A stretch of 64,000 nucleotides of DNA from Osmia lignaria lignaria (lineage: Eukaryota > Arthropoda > Insecta > Hymenoptera > Megachilidae), in the NCBI RefSeq assembly GCF_051020975.1, contig NW_027478161.1:22480001-22544000 (forward strand), written 5' to 3'. A model generated the notes under the pieces. The model ran no database searches. It saw only the letters and a program-made list of their open reading frames with translations, and was not told the DNA's origin. Below, piece by piece: positions 10,379 through 24,800 of the stretch. Every line of letters starts with the position of its first letter. The first letter of the stretch is position 1. A program made the translations under genes and the position numbers.

Positions 10379-13300
10379 ATAAATCTGCAAATATCTCGGA
10401 AACGATGCCAGCTATGGGAAAATGTTAAGAGACCTTTTTTGTAGAGAATTAAGTTTCCTACTTTTTATGTTCTATGATATTTTTTGATCAGAAGCGTAGT
10501 TTTCGAGATATATCGAGATATTTAAAAGTTCCGAAGCCGCACCAACATAATAGAGATACAGAAACACCGTGGCCCCTTTCTTTGAGATAACTCTGCACTA
10601 GTGCGAGCCGCAAATGCCACTTCCAGCTTAGCTGTGCAGAAGAAGAACAACAAGAAGAAGAAATATCTCGAAATATGTCCGTCAGGCCCCTTCCCTCGAG
10701 ATAAATCTGCAAATATCTCGGAAACGAAGCGAGCTATGGCAAAATATTAAGAGACCTTTTTTGTAGAGAATTAAGTTACCTACTTTTTATGTTGTATGAT
10801 ATTTTTTGATCAGATGCGTAGTTCTCGAGATATATCAAGATATTTAAAAGTTCCGAAGCCGCACCAACATAATAGAGATACAGAAACACCGTGGCCCCTT
10901 TCTTTGAGATAACTCTGCACTATTGCGCGCTGCAAATGCCACTTCCAGCTTAGCTGTGCAGAAGAAGAACAACAAGAAGAAGAAATATCTCGAAATATGT
11001 CCGTCAGGCCACTTCCCTTGAGATAAATCAGCAAATATCTCGGAAACGAAGCGAGCTATGGCATAATGTTAAGAGACCTTTTTTGTAGAGAATTAAGTTT
11101 CCTTCTTTTTATGTTCTATGATATTTTTTGATCAGATGCGTAGTTTTCGAGATATATCAAGATATTTAAAAGTGCCGAAGCCGCACCAACATAATAGAGA
11201 TACAGAAACACCGTGGCCCCTTTCTTTGAGATAACTCTGCACTATTGTGAGCTGCAAATGCCACTTCCAGCTTAGCTGTGCAGAAGAAGAACAACAAGAA
11301 GAAGAAATATCTCGAAATATGTCCGTCAGGCCCCTTCCCTTGAGATAAATCTGCACATATCTCGGAAACAAAGCGAGCTATGGCAAAATGTTAAGAGACC
11401 TTTTTTGTAGAGAATTAAGTTTCGTACTTTTTATGTTCTATGATATTTTTTGATCAGATGCGCAGTTCTCGAGATATATCAAGATATTTAAAAGTTCCGA
11501 AGCCGCACCAACATAATAGAGATACAGAAACACCGTGGACCCTTTCCTTGAGATAACTCTGCACTATTGCGAGCTGCAAATGCCACTTCCAGCTTAGCTG
11601 TGCAGAAGAAGAACAACAAGAAGAAGAAATATCTCGAAATATGTCCGTCAGGCCCCTTCCCTTGAGATAAATCTGCAAATATCTCGGAAACGAAGCGAGC
11701 TATGGCATAATGTTAAGAGACCTTTTTTGTAGAGAATTAAGTTTCCTTCTTTTTATGTTCTATGATATTTTTTGATCAGATGCGTAGTTCTCGAGATATA
11801 TCAAGATATTTAAAAGTTCCGAAGCCGCACCAACATAATAGAGATACAGAAACACCGTGGCCCCTTTCTTTGAGATAACTCTGCACTATTGCGAGCTGGA
11901 AATGCCACTTCCAGTTTAGCTGTACAGAAGAAGAACAACAAGAAGAAGAAATATCTCGAAATGTGTCCGTCAGGCCCCTTCCCTTGAGATATATCTGCAA
12001 ATATCTCGGAAACGAAACGAGCTATGGCAAAATGTTAAGAGACCTTTTTTGTAGAGAATTATGTTTCCTACAATTTATGTTCTATGATATTTTTTGATCA
12101 GAAGCGTAGTTTTCGAGATATATCGAGATATTTAAAAGTTCCGAAGCCGCACCAACATAATAGAGATACAGAAACACCGTGGCCCCTTTCTTTGAGATAA
12201 CTCTGCACTAGTGCGAGCCGCAAATGCCACTTCCAGCTTAGCTGTGCAGAAGAAGAACAACAAGAAGAAGAAATATCTCGAAATATGTCCGTCAGGCCAC
12301 TTCCCTTGAGATAAATCAGCAAATATCTCGGAAACGAAGCGAGCTATGGCATAATGTTAAGAGACCTTTTTTGTAGAGAATTAAGTTTCCTTCTTTTTAT
12401 GCTCTATGATATTTTTTGATCAGATGCGTAGTTTTCGAGATATATCAAGATATTTAAAAGTGCCGAAGCCGCACCAACATAATAGAGATACAGAAACACC
12501 GTGGCCCCTTTCTTTGAGATAACTCTGCACTATTGTGAGCTGCAAATGCCACTTCCAGCTTAGCTGTGCAGAAGAAGAACAACAAGAAGAAGAAATATCT
12601 CGAAATATGTCCGTCAGGCCCCTTCCCTTGAGATAAATCTGCACATATCTCGGAAACAAAGCGAGCTATGGCAAAATGTTAAGAGACCTTTTTTGTAGAG
12701 AATTAAGTTTCGTACTTTTTATGTTCTATGATATTTTTTGATCAGATGCGCAGTTCTCGAGATATATCAAGATATTTAAAAGTTCCGAAGCCGCACCAAC
12801 ATAATAGAGATACAGAAACACCGTGGACCCTTTCCTTGAGATAACTCTGCACTATTGCGAGCTGCAAATGCCACTTCCAGCTTAGCTGTGCAGAAGAAGA
12901 ACAACAAGAAGAAGAAATATCTCGAAATATGTCCGTCAGGCCCCTTCCCTTGAGATAAATCAGCAAATATCTCGGAAACGAAGCGAGCTATGGCAAAATG
13001 TTAAGAGACCTTTTTTGTAGAGAATTATGTTTCCTACAATTTACGTTCTCTGATATTTTTTGATCAGAAGCGTAGTTTTCGAGATATATCAAGATATTTA
13101 AAAGTTCCGAAGCCGCACTAACATAATAGAGATACAGAAACACCGTGGCCTCTTTCTTTGAGATAACTCTGCACAATTGCGAGCTGCAAATGCCACTTCC
13201 AGCTTAGCTGTGCAGAAGAGGAACAACAAGAAGAAGAAATATCTCGGAGTATGTCCGTCAGGCCCCTTCCCTTGAGCTAAATCTGCAAATATCTCGGAAA

Positions 13301-14351
13301 CGATGCCAGCTATGGGAAAATGTTAAGAGCCCTTTTTTGTAGAGAATTAAGTTTCCTACTTTTTATGTTCTATGATATTTTTTGATCAGGTGCGTAGTTC
13401 TCGAGATATATCAAGATATTTAAAAGTTGCGAAGCCGCACCAACGTAATAGAGATACAGAAACACCGTGGCCCCTTTCTTTGAGATAACTCTGCACTATT
13501 GCGAGCTGCAAATGCCACTTCCAGCTTAGCTGTGCAGAAGAAGAACAACAAGAAGAAGAAATATCTCGAAATATGTCCGTCAGGCCCCTTCCCTTGAGAT
13601 ATATCTGCAAATATCTCGGAAACGAAGCGAGCTATGGCAAAATGTTAAGAGACCTTTTTTGTAGAGAATTATGTTTCCTACAATTTACGTTCTCTGATAT
13701 TTTTTGATCAGAAGCGTAGTTTTCGAGATATATCGAGATATTTAAAAGTTCCGAAGCCGCACCAACATAATAGAGATACAGAAACACCGTGGCCCCTTTC
13801 TTTGAGATAACTATGCACTATTGCGAGCTGCAAATGCCACTTCCAGCTTAGCTGTGCAGAAGAAGAACAACAAGAAGAAGAAATATCTCGAAATATGTCC
13901 GTCAGGCCCCTTCCCTCGAGATAAATCTGCAAATATCTCGGAAACGAAGCGAGCTATGGCATAATGTTAAGAGACCTTTTTTGTAGAGAATTAAGTTTCC
14001 TTCTTTTTATGTTCTATGATATTTTTTGATCAGATGCGTAGTTCTCGAGATATATCAAGATATTTAAAAGTTCCGAAGCCGCACCAACATAATAGAGATA
14101 CAGAAACACCGTGGACCCTTTCCTTGAGATAACTCTGCACTATTGCGAGCTGCAAATGCCACTTCCAGCTTAGCTGTGCAGAAGAAGAACAACAAGAAGA
14201 AGAAATATCTCGAAATATGTCCGTCAGGCCCCTTCCCTTGAGATAAATCTGCACATATCTCGGAAACGAAGCGAGCTATGGCATAATGTTAAGAGACCTT
14301 TTTTGTAGAGAATTAAGTTTCCTTCTTTTTATGTTCTATGATATTTTTTGA

Positions 14352-14576
14352 TCAGATGCGTAGTTCTCGAGATATATCAAGATATTTAAAAGTGCCGAAG
14401 CCGCACCAACATAATAGAGATACAGAAACACCGTGGCCCCTTTCTTTGAGATAACTCTGCACTATTGCGAGCTGCAAATGCCACTTCCAGTTTAGCTGTG
14501 CAGAAGAAGAAATATCTCGAAATATGTCCGTCAGGCCCCTTCCCTTGAGATAAATCTGCAAATATCTCGGAAACGA
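14352..14576 (-). repeat. 307-bp monomer with 15-bp deletion in the GAA tract
   Basis: Spacing between monomer boundaries drops to 307 bp here. The tract near 14500-14515 reads 'cagaagaagaaatatc', lacking the central AACAAC and one flanking set of GAA triplets. This is what replication slippage or exchange between the two GAA halves of the mirror repeat would leave. It is the only copy of this kind in the window. Confidence 0.88.
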
Positions 14577-15139
14577 AGCGAGCTATGGCATAATGTTAAG
14601 AGACCTTTTTTGTAGAGAATTAAGTTTCCTTCTTTTTATGTTCTATGATATTTTTTGATCAGATGCGTAGTTCTCGAGATATATCAAGATATTTAAAAGT
14701 TCCGAAGCCGCACTAACATAATAGAGATACAGAAACACCGTGGCCTCTTTCTTTGAGATAACTCTGCACTATTGCGAGCTGCAAATGCCACTTCCAGCTT
14801 AGCTGTGCAGAAGAAGAACAACAAGAAGAAGAAATATCTCGAAATATGTCCGTCAGGCCCCTTCCCTTGAGATATATCTGCAAATATCTCGGAAACGAAG
14901 CGAGCTATGGCAAAATGTTAAGAGACCTTTTTTATAGAGAATTATGTTTCCTACAATTTACGTTCTCTAATATTTTTTGATCAGAAGCGTAGTTTTCGAG
15001 ATATATCGAGATATTTAAAAGTTCCGAAGCCGCACCAACATAATAGAGATACAGAAACACCGTGGCCCCTTTCTTTGAGATAACTATGCACCATTGCGAG
15101 CTGCAAATGCCACTTCCAGCTTAGCTGTGCAGACGACGA

Positions 15140-18100
15140 ACAACAAGAAGAAGAAATATCTCGAAATATGTCCGTCAGGCCCCTTCCCTTGAGATATATC
15201 TGCAAATATCTCGGAAACGAAACGAGCTATGGCAAAATATTAAGAGACCTTTTTTGTAGAGAATTATGTTTCCTACAATTTATGTTCTATGATATTTTTT
15301 GATCAGAAGCGTAGTTTTCGAGATATATCGAGATATTTAAAAGTTCCGAAGCCGCACCAACATAATAGAGATACAGAAACACCGTGGCCCCTTTCTTTGA
15401 GATAACTCTGCACTAGTGCGAGCCGCAAATGCCACTTCCAGCTTAGCTGTGCAGAAGAAGAACAACAAGAAGAAGAAATATCTCGAAATATGTCCGTCAG
15501 GCCCCTTCCCTCGAGATAAATCTGCAAATATCTCGGAAACGAAGCGAGCTATGGCAAAATATTAAGAGACCTTTTTTGTAGAGAATTAAGTTTCCTACTT
15601 TTTATGTTCTATGATATTTTTTGATCAGAAGCGTAGTTTTCGAGATATATCGAGATATTTAAAAGTTCCGAAGCCGCACCAACATAATAGAGATACAGAA
15701 ACACCGTGGCCCCTTTCTTTGAGATAACTCTGCACTAGTGCGAGCCGCAAATGCCACTTCCAGCTTAGCTGTGCAGAAGAAGAACAACAAGAAGAAGAAA
15801 TATCTCGAAATATGTCCGTCAGGCCCCTTCCCTCGAGATAAATCTGCAAATATCTCGGAAACGAAGCGAGCTATGGCAAAATATTAAGAGACCTTTTTTG
15901 TAGAGAATTAAGTTTCCTACTTTTTATGTTGTATGATATTTTTTGATCAGATGCGTAGTTCTCGAGATATATCAAGATATTTAAAAGTTCCGAAGCCGCA
16001 CCAACATTATAGAGATACAGAAACACCGTGGCCCCTTTCTTTGAGATAACTCTGCACTATTGCGCGCTGCAAATGCCACTTCCAGCTTAGCTGTGCAGAA
16101 GAAGAACAACAAGAAGAAGAAGTATCTCGAAATATGTCCGTCAGGCCCCTTCCCTTGAGATAAATCAGCAAATATCTCGGAAACGAAGCGAGCTATGGCA
16201 AAATGTTAAGAGACCTTTTTTGTAGAGAATTATGTTTCCTATAATTTACGTTCTCTGATATTTTTTGATCAGAAGCGTAGTTTTCGAGATATATCGAGAT
16301 ATTTAAAAGTTCCGAAGCCGCACCAACATAATAGAGATACAGAAACACCGTGGCCTCTTTCTTTGAGATAACTCTGCACTATTGCGAGCTGCAAATGCAC
16401 TTCCAGCTTAGCTGTGCAGAAGAGGAACAACAAGAAGAAGAAATATCTCGGAGTATGTCCGTCAGGCCCCTTCCCTTGAGCTAAATCTGCAAATATCTCG
16501 GAAACGATGCCAGCTATGGGAAAATGTTAAGAGACCTTTTTTGTAGAGAATTAAGTTTCCTACTTTTTATGTTCTATGATATTTTTTGATCAGATGCGTT
16601 GTTCTCGAGATATATCAAGATATTTAAAAGTTCCGAAGCCGCACCAACATAATAGAGATACAGAAACACCGTGGCCCCTTTCTTTGAGATAACTCTGCAC
16701 TATTGCGCGCTGCAAATGCCTCTTCCAGCTTAGCTGTGCAGACGACGAACGACAAGAAGAAGAAATATCTCGAAATATGTCCGTCAGGCCCCTTCCCTTG
16801 AGATATATCTGCAAATATCTCGGAAACGAAGCGAGCTATGGCAAAATGTTAAGAGACCTTTTTTGTAGAGAATTATGTTTCCTACAATTTACGTTCTCTG
16901 ATATTTTTTGATCAGAAGCGTAGTTTTCGAGATATATCGAGATATTTAAAAGTTCCGAAGCCGCACCAACATAATAGAGATACAGAAACACCGTGGCCCC
17001 TTTCTTTGAGATAACTATGCACCATTGCGAGCTGCAAATGCCACTTCCAGCTTAGCTGTGCAGACGACGAACAACAAGAAGAAGAAATATCTCGAAATAT
17101 GTCCGTCAGGCCCCTTCCCTTGAGATAAATCTGCAAATATCTCGGAAACGAAGCGAGCTATGGCAAAATGATAAGAGACCTTTTTTGTAGAGAATTATGT
17201 TTCCTACAATTTACGTTCTCTGATATTTTTTGATCAGAAGCGTAGTTTTCGAGATATATCGAGATATTTGAAAGTTCCGAAGCCGCACCAACATAATAGA
17301 GATACAGAAACACCGTGGCCCCTTTCTTTGAGATAACTCTGCACTATTGCGACCTGCAAATGCCACTTCCAGCTTAGCTGTGCAGAAGAAGAACAACAAG
17401 AAGAAGAAATATCTCGAAATATGTCCGTCAGGCCCCTTCCCTTGAGCTAAATCTGCAAATATCTCGGAAACGATGCCAGCTATGGGAAAATGTTAAGAGA
17501 CCTTTTTTGTAGAGAATTGAGTTTCCTACTTTTTATGTTCTATGATATTTTTTGATCAGATGCGTAGTTCTCGAGATATATCAAGATATTTAAAAGTTCC
17601 GAAGCCGCACCAACGTAATAGAGATACAGAAACACCGTGGCCCTTTTCTTTGAGATAACTCTGCACTATTGCGAGCTGCAAATGCCACTTCCAGCTTAGC
17701 TGTGCAGAAGAAGAACAACAAGAAGAAGAAATATCTCGAAATATGTCCGTCAGGCCCCTTCCCTTGAGATATATCTGCAAATATCTCGGAAACGAAACGA
17801 GCTATGGCAAAATATTAAGAGACCTTTTTTGTAGAGAATTATGTTTCCTACAATTTATGTTCTATGATATTTTTTGATCAGAAGCGTAGTTTTCGAGATA
17901 TATCGAGATATTTAAAAGTTCCGAAGCCGCACCAACATAATAGAGATACAGAAACACCGTGGCCCCTTTCTTTGAGATAACTCTGCACTAGTGCGTGCCG
18001 CAAATGCCACTTCCAGCTTAGCTGTGCAGAAGAAGAACAACAAGAAGAAGAAATATCTCGAAATATGTCCGTCAGGCCCCTTCCCTCGAGATAAATCTGC

Positions 18101-19598
18101 AAATATCTCGGAAACGAAGCGAGCTATGGCAAAATATTAAGAGACCTTTTTTGTAGAGAATTAAGTTTCCTACTTTTTATGTTCTATGATATTTTTTGAT
18201 CAGAAGCGTAGTTTTCGAGATATATCGAGATATTTAAAAGTTCCGAAGCCGCACCAACATAATAGAGATACAGAAACACCGTGGCCCCTTTCTTTGAGAT
18301 AACTCTGCACTAGTGCGAGCCGCAAATGCCACTTCCAGCTTAGCTGTGCAGAAGAAGAACAACAAGAAGAAGAAATATCTCGAAATATGTCCGTCAGGCC
18401 CCTTCCCTCGAGATAAATCTGCAAATATCTCGGAAACGAAGCGAGCTATGGCAAAATATTAAGAGACCTTTTTTGTAGAGAATTAAGTTTCCTACTTTTT
18501 ATGTTGTATGATATTTTTTGATCAGATGCGTAGTTCTCGAGATATATCAAGATATTTAAAAGTTCCGAAGCCGCACCAACATTATAGAGATACAGAAACA
18601 CCGTGGCCCCTTTCTTTGAGATAACTCTGCACTATTGCGCGCTGCAAATGCCACTTCCAGCTTAGCTGTGCAGAAGAAGAACAACAAGAAGAAGAAGTAT
18701 CTCGAAATATGTCCGTCAGGCCCCTTCCCTTGAGATAAATCAGCAAATATCTCGGAAACGAAGCGAGCTATGGCAAAATGTTAAGAGACCTTTTTTGTAG
18801 AGAATTATGTTTCCTATAATTTACGTTCTCTGATATTTTTTGATCAGAAGCGTAGTTTTCGAGATATATCGAGATATTTAAAAGTTCCGAAGCCGCACCA
18901 ACATAATAGAGATACAGAAACACCGTGGCCTCTTTCTTTGAGATAACTCTGCACTATTGCGAGCTGCAAATGCCACTTCCAGCTTAGCTGTGCAGAAGAG
19001 GAACAACAAGAAGAAGAAATATCTCGGAGTATGTCCGTCAGGCCCCTTCCCTTGAGCTAAATCTGCAAATATCTCGGAAACGATGCCAGCTATGGGAAAA
19101 TGTTAAGAGACCTTTTTTGTAGAGAATTAAGTTTCCTACTTTTTATGTTCTATGATATTTTTTGATCAGATGCGTTGTTCTCGAGATATATCAAGATATT
19201 TAAAAGTTCCGAAGCCGCACCAACATAATAGAGATACAGAAACACCGTGGCCCCTTTCTTTGAGATAACTCTGCACTATTGCGCGCTGCAAATGCCACTT
19301 CCAGCTTAGCTGTGCAGACGACGAACAACAAGAAGAAGAAATATCTCGAAATATGTCCGTCAGGCCCCTTCCCTTGAGATATATCTGCAAATATCTCGGA
19401 AACGAAGCGAGCTATGGCAAAATGTTAAGAGACCTTTTTTGTAGAGAATTATGTTTCCTACAATTTACGTTCTCTGATATTTTTTGATCAGAAGCGTAGT
19501 TTTCGAGATATATCGAGATATTTAAAAGTTCCGAAGCCGCACCAACATAATAGAGATACAGAAACACCGTGGCCCCTTTCTTTGAGATAACTATGCAC
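15140..19598 (-). repeat. Eight-monomer-shift duplication (about 15140-17022 and 17715-19598)
   Basis: The blocks match at an offset of 2575 bp on the left and 2576 bp on the right. The one-base change reflects the single-base deletion near 16397 ('aaatgcacttcc' for 'aaatgccacttcc') that only the first copy has. Shared rare variants include 'accaacattatagag', 'agaagaagtatctcg', 'gcgttgttctcg' and 'gacgacgaac'. A few private substitutions separate the copies, such as gcgagcc versus gcgtgcc. The right limit is the mismatch at 17023/19599. Confidence 0.75.
16391..16400 (-). repeat. Single-base deletion giving a 321-bp monomer
   Basis: One C is missing in 'gcaaatgcacttcc'; all other copies read 'gcaaatgccacttcc'. 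The monomer phase shifts by one base here. The equivalent unit 2576 bp further on (near 18970) has the full sequence, so the deletion happened after the block duplication or was lost from one copy. Confidence 0.85.
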
Positions 19599-21100
19599 TA
19601 TTGCGAGCTGCAAATGCCACTTCCAGCTTAGCTGTGCAGAAGAAGAACAACAAGAAGAAGAAATAGCTCGAAATATGTCCGTCAGGCCCCTTCCCTTGAG
19701 ATAAATCAGCAAATATCTCGGAAACGAAACGAGCTGTGGCAAAATGTTAAGAGACCTTTTTTGTAGAGAATTATGTTTCCTACAATTTACGTTCTCTGAT
19801 ATTTTTTGATCAGAAGCGTAGTTTTCGAGATATATCGAGATATTTAAAAGTTCCGAAGCCGCACCAACATAATAGAGATACAGAAACACCGTGGCCTCTT
19901 TCTTTGAGATAACTCTGCACTATTGCGAGCTGCAAATGCCACCTCCAGCTTAGCTGTGCAGAAGAGGAACAACAAGAAGAAGAAATATCTCGGAATATGT
20001 CCGTCAGGCCCCTTCCCTTGAGCTAAATCTGCAAATATCTCGGAAACGATGCTAGCTATGGGAAAATGTTAAGAGACCTTTTTTGTAGAGAATTAAGTTT
20101 CCTACTTTTTATGTTGTATGATATTTTTTGATCAGATGCGTAGTTCTCGAGCTATATCAAGATATTTAAAAGTTCCGAAGCCGCACCAACATAATAGAGA
20201 TACAGAAACACCGTGGCCCCTTTCTTTGAGATAACTCTGCACTATTGCGCGCTGCAAATGCCACTTCCAGCTTAGCTGTGCAGAAGAAGAACAACAAGAA
20301 GAAGAAATATCTCGAAATATGTCCGTCAGGCCCCTTCCCTTGAGATAAATCTGCAAATATCTCGGAAACGAAGCGAGCTATGGCAAAATGATAAGAGACC
20401 TTTTTTGTAGAGAATTATGTTTCCTACAATTTACGTTCTCTGATATTTTTTGATCAGAAGCGTAGTTTTCGAGATATATCGAGATATTTGAAAGTTCCGA
20501 AGCCGCACCAACATAATAGAGATACAGAAACACCGTGGCCCCTTTCTTTGAGATAACTCTGCACTATTGCGACCTGCAAATGCCACTTCCAGCTTAGCTG
20601 TGCAGAAGAAGAACAACAAGAAGAAGAAATATCTCGAAATATGTCCGTCAGGCCCCTTCCCTTGAGCTAAATCTGCAAATATCTCGAAAACGATGCCAGC
20701 TATGGGAAAATGTTAAGAGACCTTTTTTGTAGAGAATTGAGTTTCCTACTTTTTATGTTCTATGATATTTTTTGATCAGATGCGTAGTTCTCGAGATATA
20801 TCAAGATATTTAAAAGTTCCGAAGCCGCACCAACGTAATAGAGATACAGAAACACCGTGGCCCTTTTCTTTGAGATAACTCTGCACTATTGCGAGCTGCA
20901 AATGCCACTTCCAGCTTAGCTGTGCAGAAGAAGAACAACAAGAAGAAGAAATATCTCGAAATATGTCCGTCAGGCCCCTTCCCTTGAGATATATCTGCAA
21001 ATATCTCGGAAACGAAACGAGCTATGGCAAAATATTAAGAGACCTTTTTTGTAGAGAATTATGTTTCCTACAATTTATGTTCTATGATATTTTTTGATCA
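17140..21100 (-). repeat. Ten-monomer-shift duplication (about 17140-17900 and 20360-21120)
   Basis: Segments around 17.14-17.90 kb recur at 20.36-21.12 kb with an offset of 3220 bp (10 x 322). They share 'gcgacctgc', 'aaaatgataagag', 'agagaattgagtttcc' and 'cccttttctttgag'. The 'gcgacctgc' unit appears once more at about 21.2 kb. Boundaries are approximate. Confidence 0.65.
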
Positions 21101-21819
21101 GAAGCGTAGTTTTCGAGATATATCGAGATATTTGAAAGTTCCGAAGCCGCACCAACATAATAGAGATACAGAAACACCGTGGCCCCTTTCTTTGAGATAA
21201 CTCTGCACTATTGCGACCTGCAAATGCCACTTCCAGCTTAGCTGTGCAGAAGAAGAACAACAAGAAGAAGAAATATCTCGAAATATGTCCGTCAGGCCCC
21301 TTCCCTTGAGATAAATCTGCAAATATCTCGGAAACGAAGCGAGCTATGGCAAAATGTTAAGAGACCTTTTTTGTAGAGAATTATGTTTCCTACAATTTAC
21401 GTTCTCCGATATTTTTTGATCAGAAGCGTAGTTTTCGAGATATATCGAGATATTTAAAAGTTCCGAAGCCGCACCAACATAATAGAGATACAGAAACACC
21501 GTGGCCCCTTTCTTTGAGTTAACTCTGCACTATTGCGAGCTGCAAATGCCACTTCCAGCTTAGCTGTGCAGAAGAGGAACAACAAGAAGAAGAAATATCT
21601 CGGAATATGTCCGTCAGGCCCCTTCCCTTGAGCTAAATCTGCAAATATCTCGGGAACGATGCCAGCTATGGGAAAATGTTATGAGACCTTTTTTGTAGAG
21701 AATTAAGTTTCCTACTTTTTACGTTCTATGGTATTTTTTGATAAGATGCGTAGTTCTCGAGATATATCAAGATATTTAAAAGTTCCGAAGCCGCACCAAC
21801 GTAATAGAGATACAGAAAC

Positions 21820-24800
21820 ACCGTGGCCCCTTTCTTTGAGATAACTCTGCACTATTGCGACCTGCAAATGCCACTTCCAGCTTAGCTGTGCAGAAGAAGA
21901 ACAACAAGAAGAAGAAATATCTCGAAGTATGTCCGTCAGGCCCCTTCCCTTGAGATAAATCTGCAAATATCTCGGAAACGAAGCGAGCTATGGCAAAATG
22001 TTAAGAGACCTTTTTTGTAGAGAATTAAGTTTCCTACTTTTTATGTTCTATGATATTTTTTGATCAGATGCGTAGTTCTCGATATATATCAAGATATTTA
22101 AAAGTTCCGAAGCCGCACCAACATAATAGAGATACAGAAACACCGTGGCCCCTTTCTTTGAGATAACTCTGCACTATTGCGAGCTGCAAATGCCACTTCC
22201 AGCTTAGCTGTGCAGAAGACGAACAACAAGAAGAAGAAATATCTCGAAATATGTCCGTCAGGCCCCTTCCCTTGAGATAAATCTGCAAATATCTCGGAAA
22301 AGAAGCGAGCTATGGCAAAATGATAAGAGACCTTTTTTGTAGAGAATTATGTTTCCTACAATTTACGTTCTCTGATATTTTTTGATCAGAAGCGTAGTTT
22401 TCGAGATATATCGAGATATTTAAAAGTTCCGAAGCCGCACAAACATAATAGAGATACAGAAACACCGTGGCCTCTTTCTTTGAGATAACTCTACACTATT
22501 GCGAGCTGCAAATGCCACTTCCAGCTTAGCTGTGCAGAAGAAGAACAACAAGAAGAAGAAATAAATCGAAATATGTCCGTCAGGCCCCTTCCCTTGAGAT
22601 AAATCTGCAAATATCTCGGAAACGAAGCGAGCTATGGCAAAATGTTAAGAGACCTTTTTTGTAGAGAATTATGTTTCCTACAATTTATGTTCTCTGATAT
22701 TTTTTGATCAGAAGCGTAGTTTTCGAGATATATCGAGATATTTAAAAGTTCCGAAGCCGCACCAACATAATAGAGATACAGAAACACCGTGGCCTCTTTC
22801 TTTGAGATAACTCTGCACTATTGCGAGCTGCAAATGCCACTTCCAGCTTAGCTGTGCAGAAGAGGAACAACAAGAAGAAGAAATATCTCGGAATATGTCC
22901 GTCAGGCCCCTTCCCTTGAGATAAATCTGCAAATATCTCGGAAACGATGCCAGCTATGGGAAAATGTTAAGAGACCTTTTTTGTAGAGAATTATGTTTCC
23001 TACAATTTACCTTCTCTGATATTTTTTGATCAGAAGCGTAGTTTTCGAGATATATCGAGATATTTAAAAGTTCCGAAGCCGCACCAACATAATAGAGATA
23101 CAGAAACACCGTGGCCCCTTTCTTTGAGATAACTCTGCACTATTGCGACCTGCAAATGCCACTTCCAGCTTAGCTGTGCAGAAGAAGAACAACAAGAAGA
23201 AGAAATAGCTCGAAATATGTCCGTCAGGCCCCTTCCCTTGAGATAAATCAGCAAATATCTCGGAAACGAAACGAGCTATGGCAAAATGTTAAGAGACCTT
23301 TTTTGTAGAGAATTATGTTTCCTACAATTTACGTTCTCTGATATTTTTTGATCAGAAGCGTAGTTTTCGAGATATATCGAGATATTTAAAAGTTCCGAAG
23401 CCGCACCAACATAATAGTGATACAGAAACACCGTGGCCTCTTTCTTTGAGATAACTCTGCACTATTGCGAGCTGCAAATGCCACTTCCAGCTTAGCTGTG
23501 CAGAAGAGGAACAACAAGAAGAAGAAATATCTCGGAATATGTCCGTCAGGCCCCTTCCCTTGAGCTAAATCTGCAAATATCTCGGCAACGATGCCAGCTA
23601 TGGGAAAATGTTAAGAGACATTTTTTGTAGAGAATTAAGTTTCCTACTTTTTATGTTGTATGATATTTTTTGATCAGATGCGTAGTTCTCGAGATATATC
23701 AAGATATTTAAAAGTTCCGAAGCCGCACCAACATAATAGACATACAGAAACACCGTGGCCCCTTTCTTTGAGATAACTCTGCACTATTGCGAGCTGCAAA
23801 TGCCACTTCCAGCTTAGCTGTGCAGAAGACGAACAACAAGAAGAAGAAATATCTCGAAATATGTCCGTCAGGCCCCTTCCCTTGAGATAAATCTGCAAAT
23901 ATCTCGGAAACGAAGCGAGCTATGGCCAAATGTTAAGAGACCTTTTTTGTAGAGAATTATGTTTCCTACAATTTACCTTCTCTGATATTTTTTGATCAGA
24001 AGCGTAGTTTTCGAGATATATCGAGATATTTAAAAGTTCCGAAGCCGCACCAACATAATAGAGATACAGAAACACCGTGGCCCCTTTCTTTGAGATAACT
24101 CTGCACTATTGCGACCTGCAAATGCCACTTCCAGCTTAGCTGTGCAGAAGAAGAACAACAAGAAGAAGAAATATCTCGAAGTATGTCCGTCAGGCCCCTT
24201 CCCTTGAGATAAATCTGCAAATATCTCGGAAACGAAGCGAGCTATGGCAAAATGTTAAGAGACCTTTTTTGTAGAGAATTAAGTTTCCTACTTTTTATGG
24301 TCTATGATATTTTTTGATCAGATGCGTAGTTCTCGATATATATCAAGATATTTAAAAGTTCCGAAGCCGCACCAACATAATAGAGATACAGAAACACCGT
24401 GGCCCCTTTCTTTGAGATAACTCTGCACTATTGCGAGCTGCAAATGCCACTTCCAGCTTAGCTGTGCAGAAGACGAACAACAAGAAGAAGAAATATCTCG
24501 AAATATGTCCGTCAGGCCCCTTCCCTTGAGATAAATCTGCAAATATCTCGGAAAAGAAGCGAGCTATGGCAAAATGATAAGAGACCTTTTTTGTAGAGAA
24601 TTATGTTTCCTACAATTTACGTTCTCTGATATTTTTTGATCAGAAGCGTAGTTTTCGAGATATATCGAGATATTTAAAAGTTCCGAAGCCGCACAAACAT
24701 AATAGAGATACAGAAACACCGTGGCCTCTTTCTTTGAGATAACTCTACACTATTGCGAGCTGCAAATGCCACTTCCAGCTTAGCTGTGCAGAAGAAGAAC

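Noticed and set aside
10352..10520. Transposon terminal inverted repeats at the orientation switch
   Set aside because: Inverted homology consists of the satellite itself on both sides and continues without an end. There is no element between the arms, no transposase and no separable target-site duplication beyond the 4-bp ATGT doubling.
19488..19889. 133-codon frame, the longest in the window
   Set aside because: It exists only because one TAG-type stop is changed near 19736 ('gagctgtggc' for 'gagctatggc'), joining parts of two monomers. It is a read-through of repeats, not a distinct protein.
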